Source: Dastarcus helophoroides (lineage: Eukaryota; Arthropoda; Insecta; Coleoptera; Bothrideridae). From it: DNA of 64,000 nucleotides. Of this stretch, positions 1 to 10,900 are shown one piece after another. Position 1 is the first letter of the stretch; each line of letters opens with the position of its first letter. The notes below the pieces were generated by a model that saw nothing but the letters and a program-made list of their open reading frames with translations, was not told the DNA's origin and searched no databases. The DNA is taken from NCBI GenBank assembly GCA_028583605.1, contig CM053328.1:1725507-1789506 (forward strand), in the 5' to 3' direction. The position numbers and the translations under genes were made by a program.

Positions 1-1640
1 AAAAATGCATTTTTTAGGAGAAGAATTAATACATTGAGACAACTGTATAAAAATTGTGAAAAAAACGACGAAATTTTCAAAAAATCTGAAAATTTTTAAT
101 CAGGTCGATATTTGCGAAAAGTCAAAATTTTGAAAAAGTCGAAATTATGAGAATAAGACAAAATTTTGTAACGCAGACAGAATTTTGAAGAGATCCAATT
201 TTTCAAAAGGTCAATACTTTGAGAAAAAGGCAAAATTTAAAAAAAAAGGTTGAAATATTTAAACAATAAATCTGAATTTTGAAGAGGTCAAATATTTCAA
301 AAAAAGTCGAAATTTTCAAAAAAAAAATGCATTTTTTAGGAGAAGAATTAATACATTGAGACAAATGTATAAAAATTGTGAAAAAAAAGGACGAAATTTT
401 CAAAAAAATCTGAAAATTTTGAAAGGTCGATATTTGCGAAAAGTCAAAATTTTGAAAAAAGTCGAAATTTTGAGAATAAGACAAAATTTTGTAACACAGA
501 CAGAATTTTGAAGAGATCCAATTTTTCAAAAAGTCAAATCTTCGAGAAAAAGGCAAAATTCAAAAAAAATGTTGAAATGTTCAAACCTGAATTTTAAAAA
601 GGGGGCGATTATTTCAAAAAAAGTCGAAATTTTCAACAAAAAAATGCATTTTTGAGAAGAATTAATATATTGAGACAAATGTATAAAAATTGTGAAAAAC
701 AATGACGAAATTTTCAAAAAATCTTAGTTTTGAAAAAAGGTCGACATTTTCGAAAAGTCAAAATTTTGGAAAAAGTCAAAATTTTGAGAAAAAGCAATTT
801 TGAAAATGTCAAAAAAGTTAAAACCTCGAGAAAAAGGAAATTTCGAGAATTTCAAATAAAAAAATTTCCGACAGAAGAGCCAAAATTTTTAAAAAAGTCC
901 AAATTTTGAAAAATATAAATTTTGTCAAAAGTCGATTTGTTTCTCAACTTAAAATTTACAAATAAGTCGGAATTTGAAAATCACGCTTTTCAAAAAAGAG
1001 AATAAATCGAAAAAACAGTCAAAATTTTGAAGCGATAAAAATTTTCAAAATGTCTCAACTTCGAGAAAAAGGCAAAATTTTGAAAAAAGATCAGTATTTT
1101 AAAAAACTTTGAAGTTTGAAAAAAGGAAGATATTTTCAGAAAAAAATTAAATTTTGAAATTTCCAAAAAATAGAAATGTTCAAAAAAAAGTTGAATTTTT
1201 CGAATAGAGCCAAATTCACAAATAAGACGAAATTTTGAAGAGGTTGAAAAAAAGAGTCAAAACTTCCAGAAAAGAGCACACTTTTGAAAAAAGATTAAAT
1301 TAAAGGACATTTGAAAAAAAGATCTAGATTATCGAATCAATTTTGTGAATAAAGTCGAAGTTTTCGCAAACAATTTTGTGAATTAAGACGAAATATTCAC
1401 AAAAAAACTATTTTTAGAAAAGTCAGTTTTTAAAAAGAGTAGAATTTTTCAAAAAAAGAAAAATCAAGTCGATATATTCACAAAAAAACTATTTTTAGAA
1501 AAGTCAGTTTTTAAAAAGAGTAGAATTTTTCAAAAAAAGAAAAATCAAGTCGAAATATTCACAAAAAACCTATTTCTAGAAAAGTCAGTTTTCAAAAAGA
1601 GTAGAATTTAAAAAAAAAAAGAAAAATCAAAAAAATAAAA
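1..1640. repeat. AT-rich minisatellite array, about 320-bp higher-order unit
   Basis: The stretch is a degenerate array built on GAAATTTTGAAAAAAGTC-like words, the opposite strand of the TTTCGACTTTTTT theme seen elsewhere. A larger unit beginning with aaaaatgcattttttaggag recurs near 1, 325 and 641, giving a period of about 320 bp. The Phe-rich - strand ORFs here are by-products of the array. It probably lies in a PLP intron or just upstream of the visible PLP exons. Confidence 0.85.
1388..1625. repeat. 80-bp tandem repeat, three copies
   Basis: A unit starting with gtcgaaatattcacaaaaaa begins at about 1388, 1468 and 1548. Each copy continues through an agaaaagtcagtttt core and an A-rich tail. 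The copies are nearly identical, so this looks like a recent local amplification inside the older array. Confidence 0.85.
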
Positions 1641-1978
1641 ATTTTACGAAGCGACAATTTGGAAAATGAAATCTGGCTGACGTAGTTTTCCTCTTTTCGA
1701 CTATTTTAGAGTACGCCTTGTACTTCGAAACTTCTGGTTAACATAAGTGAATCACTAATGGCTATTAAACAACAAAGTTTATTGCCGCATTGTTGATATC
1801 TTCCTTTTATTTATATTTGTTCTTGATAACGCCATTACTTTCACAAATATACTAAATCAGTTGCCTTTGCATTCGTCCAAGTTCAAGGCGCATATTTTTA
1901 TTAAAATGGTAATAATTTTACCTCAAAATTTAAACTTATTTTATCTGCGAATTTAAATTCTTTTCGCTTTCGCTTTAG

Positions 1979-4900
1979 ATTGATGTCGCTGATAAAAAAT
2001 ACAAAAGAACGTGCAAATTTCTCGAAGAACAAGCCGCTGATAGAGAACAAGAAAGAGACGAGGCGCAAAGAGAAATTAATCGTCTGCAAGACCAGCTGAA
2101 GGATAAAGAACGGGATAAAATATCGCGACAAAGGATGAGCGACGAGGTAAGTCGTGATTTTTTTATCAATCTGCACGAGATTTCATTTTCATTTGGTATA
2201 TTCCTCCCCATCGGACATCACTTATACTTTCGATATAGAGTAGTACTAACACAGATTGAGAAAAAAAATGTTTATTGCAATTTTGAATTTTAGCAACGAG
2301 GAATAAAGACTGGGCACGGTAGTTTCTGCAGCACCTGCATCCACGATGTGAGTCCCTAATGCTTTATGTAGTTCCCTTTTCTGTAGCATTCCTCTTTCCT
2401 TTGCTTTTGCAATCCTTAGTAGCTTGATAGAATACGCTTTTGCCAGTAACATTTTCCGAATAACTGCCGCGCCATTTTAAAAAAAAGCGATGAATTTATC
2501 ATCAAGCAGATTTAATGGAGTTCGTTCCTTGACTCAAACTTAATTTTGTTGCTTATTGTTTTTAGTTTGATAATGGTTTTCTTATTTTTGTTTCTTATTT
2601 TGTTTTTTAATCTTTCTTTGTCCCCTGAAACAAAGAAAGATTAAAAAATGTAAGAGAGATACTCTCTGAAAATGACAACAACAGCCAACGTGCACAAATA
2701 TAAAAATCATTTAAAATTGTATTTTTGAAAAAAGTGTGGGAACTCGGAATTTTTTTTTAATTTCCACTTTTCTCGAAATACAATTAATAGGTTGATATTT
2801 CAAAAACATAGAATTTTCTCCTCAAATTTCTACTTTTTCTAGAAATATGAAGTTTTTTAAAATAGTTTTCTCAACATTTCAAAATTATTGATTTTTCACT
2901 TTAAAAACTCAAACTTTGAACTTTCCTCCCAAAATACAACGTCGAAATCTTGTTAAAATCTAGGAGAAGATACTTTAACGAAAAAAATCAAAATTGCCAG
3001 AAAAAATCGAAATTTCAGCAAAGAGAGATTTAGAAATTTGAATCGAAGAGATTTGATTAAAATCAAAATTTTGTCAAAACAAATTTAAGGATAATTCAGA
3101 ATCTAAGGATAAATTCGAAATTTTAAAACAAACGTAATGGGAATCATTGTACAAAATAATCAGTTTTAATCTTAAATTAATCGCTTAGTTTGATTAATCG
3201 AGATGGAATAGTGTTTGCGAGTTTCCAAATATCATTTCAATACTTCGTTTGGTTTTAAGAGGGAAGTTGCAAAAAATGTTACGAAACGAAAAGTTCTTTT
3301 CAGCAGTTTTTACTCTTTGTTGTGACATTTTGTCCTAATTAAAAACTCGATTTTTGGCGGATGCTGCTGTCATTAGAATAGGGTAAGATAGCCGGCGTAT
3401 AGGAAGTCACCTTTTATTTCCTGAAGCACCTACAAAAGAAGGGAACCGAGGATGTTTATTTTTGTCCCGTCTATTTCTGTTCCCGGGTAGACTTACCGCG
3501 CGCCCGAGAGGCATCTGTGAAAAGCCTCGTTGTTTACGCACATTTCTTGCAATTCGTAAATCATTACACTGCACGAGTTTAATCATAAAGTGTTTGTTAT
3601 TGTTTGTGTTTCATAGGAAAGATAACTTAATTTGCTTTTAATGGTTTTATTGCGATGAAAAGGTAAGCGTTTAAATTAGACTTTCCAAATAATAGCTGTT
3701 TGACATTTTGCCGCTTACACGACGTAATATACAGGCTGACAATTTGCGTAAAGGAGACTTAAGCTATAACTATTTTTTTCGGGCAATTCTCTTTTAAAAC
3801 TTGTTTTCTGCACAACGAAACGTTTGTAATGATACGTAAAAGTTAATAATAATGAAAAAACTACACTTAATGGGAAACAACTCAAGTTTCAACACCACTT
3901 AAATTTGGACTAACGCCAGAGGTGTTTCACGGATAAAACAAAACATTGTGACCGATTTTATGTATGATAAAATCCAATTTCATCTACTTATGACGCCACA
4001 GGTAGAACAGTTAGAAGAGCAGATACGCGATCTCGTCCAGCAACTTCAAGATCGCGATGCCAAGTTCAAAGAATTGGAAACCGACAGGAAGGAAGCCGTA
4101 GACAAAATCTATTTACTTCGCGACATCATCAGGGATCTCGAGTTGCAAGTGAAAACAAAAACCGAGAAAGAACAAGAACTGAGCGCCGTAATAGACGAAC
4201 TTGAAAGTTTACTGGCCCAACAGACCGGACAGGAATCATCCCAACAAATCGATTCGTCAAGATTCGTTTCTGACGTCCAAGAACTTAAAAATCACATCGT
4301 ACAGCTCGAAAGCGAGGTACAAAAACTGCGCATTGGCCAAGAATTAGTTGGAAACGAAAGCGTAATAAAACAAGTAAAGAACCAAGTATGATCAAGTTTA
4401 ATTAGCAGATTATCAGGTTATTTAAATTCGAATTTTTAGCTTAAAGAATTCGAAATTACTTTGGACAAACGCACTAAAGATCTTGAAGAATTACATTCCG
4501 CTATTTCAACGAATTGCAGCACACCATCCGAGGATATGTCCGTAAGAGATGTGGTAAGATAGCAGTTTTTCACCCACTCAATTCGCCTAAATTGACTACT
4601 TAAAGGTTCGACCTCAAACACCCACATCCGCGGCTCTCCTGGAGTGCGAAGTTCCTCTTCAACAACTTGCGAGGCTCAAGGAGAAGCTAATTAAACATTC
4701 TAGGGCGGAAGATGCGGCCATGAAGAGGATTCGCGACTTGGAAATGCAAATTTTCACCCTAAAGAACAACGTGGAGGTAAGTCAGTTAAAAAGCGCACAC
4801 GAGATGTCGCCGCCTTTGGTCGATTTTAATTAAATTTGTGGTTCAGTTGACACTAGAAATTTTTTGACGTTTTCAAAATTAATTAGCAACTTAATTCAAA

Positions 4901-7900
4901 ATGTTTACTTTATGTAACAAAATTTAATTGTATACGCACGCCATTTAATTTTTTTTTTCGCCCGCAGGAATTACAAGTCGAAAAGGATATTTTAAAGAAG
5001 GAGAATTCGGAGCAATTGGTGCAAATATCATCGCTTCAGATACGTTTGGATGATCAGAGGATTCGTGCCGAACACATCGAGAAACAAACCAACACGTCAT
5101 TGGAGAGCCGCATTTATGATCTTCAAAAAGAAATTAGCGACTTACATGAGCGTTTGTTAAGCAGAGACCAAACGATTAATCAGTTAAACGTGGCGGTGGA
5201 GGAAACCAAGCAAAGACTTGCCGAAAAAGAACTGGAACTCAACGCTGGCGATGAAGATGATCTCATTATCGCGATGCAGAAAGAAATTGAACATTTAAGG
5301 AACCAGAACGAGTTCTTACACAAGAAAATCAACAGCGGCGCCGAAATTATACCCAATTTGGTCGAAAACATCATTTCCGATAAAAATTCTGATATAGAAA
5401 ACTTAAAAAGTAAACTATGCTCGGTGGAAAAACAACTCGAATTTTACTACTCTTTAAATTTGGATTCCGATCAATTGAAAGCGTTGAGTGCTTTGAAAAA
5501 TTCGGGAACTTCAATCGCGGAAGTTTTATCTATCTTTGACTTCAGTGAACCGGAAGCTGTTAGACGTGAAGCACCGGAGCAAGAAAGTATCATTAACTTA
5601 AGACAAATTCTCAAGAATAAAACGGTTGATGATACTTCGTACTCGGAGGAGACGTTCCCTGAAATTTCGAGCATCGAAAAAGTGACGCAAAGCGCCCATA
5701 TGAATACACCAGCGTCGACCCCGAGGGCGATTTTATCGGATGTTTCCAGTAGCAGTAAGAAGGTGCGATTTCAAACTCGACCAATGCATAAAAAAAGAGC
5801 CCAGAGTACGTTAAAAGAGTCGCAAATCGGCGATACGCCGGCCGATGTTCAGGATTCTCCTGAAGTTATCATTGAAATACTCAGGAAAGAATTAGCCATG
5901 AAAGACGAGGTTATCGAAGAGTGTAATAGACGAATTGAAACGCTTTCGACGCTCGAATCCCACTTTGAACAGCTTCGGTTGAAACTCGACGAAGTTACAA
6001 AACAATACGAAGGCGAACTCGAAACCTACAGGGAGAATGAATCGTCGCTGCGGATTACGTTGGCGGAGAAGAAGTTGCATTTGGAGGAGAAAGAAAGGGA
6101 ACTTGAAGTTTACAAGAAGGATTGCACCAGGAAGGATGAAATGTACATACATTTGGCAAAAGAAAATAAAAACCTGCTCAAACAAATAGCATTAATGGAG
6201 GAGCAGTTAGTCGAGCATAGAAATTTCGACGACATTCTCGATAATAAAAACAAAATCATTCAAGATCTGGAGCAGCAGCTTGCGACAGCTCAGGTGGATC
6301 CGGCGCTGGAGGAACGATTGACAAATTTACAAAACATAGTCGATCGGTTTAAAGAAGAGATTAGTGACAAGAATCAAGAGTTGGAGAACACGAAGATTGT
6401 GAATAAAAACCTCGAGGAGATTAACAAGGTTGAGAAGGAGAATTCGAGGAAGTTGCTCAAAGAGATCGAAAATAGCAAAACGCAGATATCGATGCTGGCA
6501 GAAGAAGCGGTAAGTTTGAAGAATACCAACCACAAGTACGCCCAAATTGAAGAGGTGTTGCGGGCGGAGCAGCACAAAATGGAACAACTACAGAGGGAGA
6601 TCAAAGAGTACAAAGGTATGATCTTTTAGTAGTATATTAAACAAGTTCGAAAAGTTAATTGAATTTCCAACCCTTACTTGGTGGAATTCTTTGCTATTGA
6701 TAATTATTAAACTTTATTAACGATTAACATGTTATTTTTGAAATTCTGCGGATCATCATTTGCTACAGCTGTTTCAAATTTCAATTGTCTGCGTTAAATA
6801 AAATCTAACAAAAACAATAACAGAATTTAGATTTTTTACTACATCTTAATTTTGCTCGTTCAAGGTCAAAATGAAAAACTTCGTAAGCAGATGAATGCCA
6901 TGGAAGCAGAACACCAACAATGGAAAGAAGAAAAGTTTGAAATGGCGAGGGCGATCGACGATCTAAGACATTCGATAGAAGAGACGGAAAAGCTGCTGCA
7001 GGACGAAAAGGACAGCAACCAGAAGTTAGTGAAGGAAATCGATAACAAAAAGGTACAAATACAATCGCTCTTGAAGGAGGATACTGTCGAAGATGATGCG
7101 AAAGATCGCAAAATTTACACGCTAGAAACGCAACTGAGAGCATTAAAAGCTAGAGACGAGGAGAATAGTAAGAAGATCGAAGATTTGGAAAAGAAAATTA
7201 AGCTTCAAAATGACAGTTTAATCGACCGCGATTGTGAGATAGAAATTTTACGCGAGGACCAAAAGAAATACGAGGAAGATGTAATTAAATTGGAGGAGCA
7301 GGTTGCACAAATCAGATCCTCCAGTCCCAAAACGTCTAGGCGCTCGAGCGGTTCCAAACAAAAGAGCTTGCGACCGGCGGAATTGAGAGAAAAAGTCAAA
7401 ATGTTGCAAAATGAAGTCGATCACATGCAGGAACTTATAACGGAAAAGGATAAAATTATTCAACAGTTTGCCGAGGATAGTAAGAATTTACACATTAGTT
7501 TGGCCACTATACAGAATAAGATCCAAGAAACCGGCAATATCGTGGATTTGGCCAAAAAATTACGCGAAGAACAAAGAAGGAATGCGGATTTGGTTGAACA
7601 AATACAATACTTAAAAATGCAGCTTCTGAATAGCAATCAAATGGCCGCTTCTATTGACGATATAACCGGACAAGTTAAAAGAGAATTGGACTATTCGGCC
7701 CATTTAGACGCGTGCATAATGAACGCTGTCGGTGAACATTCTCTAAACTCATTCTCTGACATAATTGATATTGAAACCGCTCGCATAACCCTCCAAAGTC
7801 TTCAATCCAGATACGATTGCTTAAGCGGAAAATATGATAATGTTCTAAAAACATGCGAGAACCTGAAAAGACAACTAGAAAACGAAAAATCAACTCTCAA

Positions 7901-10900
7901 TCGAGTTCAATACGAAGACGGTTGCCTTATCGAAGAACTCCGCATCCATCTCGATAAAGCGAGTCAAAACGAAGCCATATTCGAGCAAATGTTAAAAAGC
8001 GAAAGAGATCGCACCCATTCTCTCACCCTACAAATTCGACAACTCAGGGAACAACTTGCCATTGTAAGCTCGAAATCCGAATCAACGGATTACAAGAAAT
8101 TACCGGACATCGAGGTCAAAGAAAACACAAGACTGCGAACTAAAATAGAGGAGCTCAATAAGGAGATTGTGGCGTTAGCTTTGCAGAACAAAACCTTGCT
8201 CTCTGCCAACGAAGAACTGCAGCAGAGTCTGTGCCAGACGACGCAGCTGCTGGACATCAAAGGTAAGGAGGCCGCACAACTTGAGAGCAGAGCTGACGAT
8301 CTCTCCCAGAAAGTGATTCAGCTGAAGAACCAAGTCATGGAATACCTGCAGGATTTGACCAAGAAGAACAAAGAGGTGGAAGCCAGTAGAACTTCCATGG
8401 TGAGTTTGTTAAGTGTTATTGTAACTTGTTAAATATGTTCTCGTTAGATTGAGTTGCAAGAGGATCTGTTGGAAATGAAGATAAAATACGATCAGTTGAA
8501 TGAACGATTGAAGATGAGGAAGCCTTTAATAGAGAAACCTTCGGCGGAAGAGCTGACGAATTCGAGCGCTCCTGAAAAACTGTTAAAAACTATTGAGGTA
8601 CTTGAATGTTTATGTCTAAAATATTGATTAGGGTTGCACTGAATATTCTTTTTTTTTATGTTCAATCCACTCGCAAAGGATAACCCTTCAAAACACCGCG
8701 AGTAGGATGCACAAATAAAGATAGATGGCGATGAACCGCCTTCTTAAACAAGGATAGGTTGTAATTTTTAAGGAAAATTCCCTTCGCTAACGAGTTCCAC
8801 AGCTTGGAAGTTCTATAGAAAAAAGAAGCCTCCGTAGACAGAAGTCCTTACTGTGTCAAGCTGGACCGCACTTTTTTTCTCGAAATTTCGACTTTTTCCT
8901 TGAAATTTCGACTCTTTTCCTCAAATTTCAACTTTTTTTTTCTAGAAATTTCGACTTTAATCTCGAAATTTCGACTCTTTTCTCAAATTTCAACTTTTTT
9001 CTCGAAATATTTCAAAAGTTCCACTTTTTTCACGAAATTTCGACGTTTTTCTCAAATTTCGACTTTTTTCTTAAAATTTCGTTTTTTTCTTCTCAATTTT
9101 GACTTTTTTCTCAAACTTCGACTTTCTGTTTTTTGAAGAAATTACTTTTTTCTCGAAATTTCGACTCTTTTCTCAAATTTCAACTTTTTTCTCGAAATTT
9201 CGACTCTTTTCTCAAATTTCGACTTTTTTCTCGAAATAGTTCAAAATTTCGACTTTTTTCTCGAAATAGTTCAAAATTTCGACTTTTTTTCTCGAAATTT
9301 TGTTTTTTTTTTCTCAATTTTCGACTTTTTTTCAAATATCGACTATTTTTTCGAAATTTTGACCTTAATATCGAAAATTCGACTTTTTCTCGAAATTTCG
9401 ACTTTAAATTCAAAATGTTTACTTTTTCCTCGAAATTTCGACTCTTTTTCCCGAATTTCGACTTTTTTTTCTCGAAATTTCGACTTTTTCTCGAAATTTC
9501 AACTTAGGTTTTTCTCAAATTTCAACTTTTTTTTCTCGAAATTTCGACTTTAATCTCGATATTTCGACTTTTTTCTCAAACTTCGACTTTTTGTTTTTCG
9601 AAGAAATGACTTTTTTCTCGAAATTTCGACTCTTTTCTCAAATTTCAACTTTTTTCTCGAAATATTTCAAAATTACGCTTTTTTCTCGAAATTTCGACTC
9701 TTTTCTTAAATTTCGACTTTTTTCTCGAAATAGTTCAAAGTTTCGACTTTTTTTTCTCGAAATTTTGTTTTTTTTTCTCAATTTTCGACTTTTTTTCAAA
9801 TATCGACTATTTTTTCGAAATTTTGACCTTAATATCGAAAATTCGACATTTTTCTCGAAATTTCGACTTTAAATTCAAAATGTTTACTTTTTCCTCGAAA
9901 TTTCGACTTTTTCCCGAATTTCGACTTTTTTTTCTCGAAATTTCGAGAAAAAACTTTTTCTCGAAATTTCAACTTAGGTTTTTCTCAAATTTCAACTTTT
10001 TTTTCGAAGATTTGACTTTTTTCTGGAAATTTCGACTTGTTCCTCAAATTTCAACTTTTTTCTCGAAATATTTCAAAAGTTCCACTTTTTTCTTAAAATT
10101 TCGTTTTTTCCCAATTTTCGACTTTTTTCTCGAAATTTTGACTCTTTTCTTAAATTTCGACTTTTTTCTTGAAATTTTGTTTTTTTTTTCTCAATTTTCG
10201 ACTTTTTTTCAAATATCGACTATTTTTGGGAAATTTTGACCTTAATATGGAAAATTCGACATTTTTCTCGAAATTTCGACTTTTTCTCGAAATTTCAACT
10301 TAGGTTTTTCTCAAATTTCAAATTTTTTTTCTCGAAATTTCGACTTTAATCTCGATATTTCGACTTTTTTCTCAAACTTCGACTTTTTTTTTTCGAAGAT
10401 TTGACTTTTTTCTGGAAATTTCGACTTGTTCCTCAAATTTCAACTTTTTTCTCGAAATATTTCAAAAGTTCCACTTTTTTTCACGAAATTTCGACGTTTT
10501 TCTCAAATTTCGACTTTTTTCTTAAAATTTCGTTTTTTTTCCCCAATTTTCGACTTTTTTCTCCCAATTTTCGACTTTTTTCTCGAAATTTTGACTTTTT
10601 TCTCGAAATTTCGACTTTTTTCTCAAATATCGTCTTTTTATCAATATTTCGATTTTTTTCAAAATATGTCTTGTTTTATAAACAAATGTTCTCAAAATTT
10701 GACCATTTTATAAAAAAAAAATGATTTCTGTGCGAAACTACCATTTTTTATCGAAACTTAATAATTTCGTGGAAAGTCGTTTTTTTTTCTCAGAATTTCT
10801 ATTCTTTGTTTCCAAAAATTCCCCTTTTTTGTTTTAATTTCGACATTTTTCGTAAAATTCGATTTTTTTCTTAAAATTTAACTTTCTCTGGAAAATTTCA

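Larger units (their letters stand above)
2147..4001 (+). other. PLP intron, with a lower-AT island and an unexplained open frame
   Basis: Intron of 1855 bp between phase-0 exons. It contains an unrecognised - strand frame (2246-2452) and a partial copy of the foldback repeat near 2606-2680. A less AT-rich block at about 3360-3600 contrasts with its surroundings. An acceptor-like tttcatag at 3616 and a strong donor aag|gtaagc at 3662 bracket 46 bp, which would break the frame if included. An alternative first exon or internal promoter is possible but unsupported. Confidence 0.6.

Noticed and set aside
3617..3662. 46-bp internal exon of PLP
   Set aside because: It would join two phase-0 exons with a length not divisible by three and shift the frame. 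It may at most be part of a non-coding alternative first exon.
8900..10724. Series of Phe/Arg/Asn-rich ORFs (also at 203-717, 32.8-34.0, 37.9-40.1 and 45.2-45.7 kb)
   Set aside because: They are translations of TTTCGAC/TTTCTCG minisatellite units in several frames, repeat each other, and have no domain, splice structure or conserved start.
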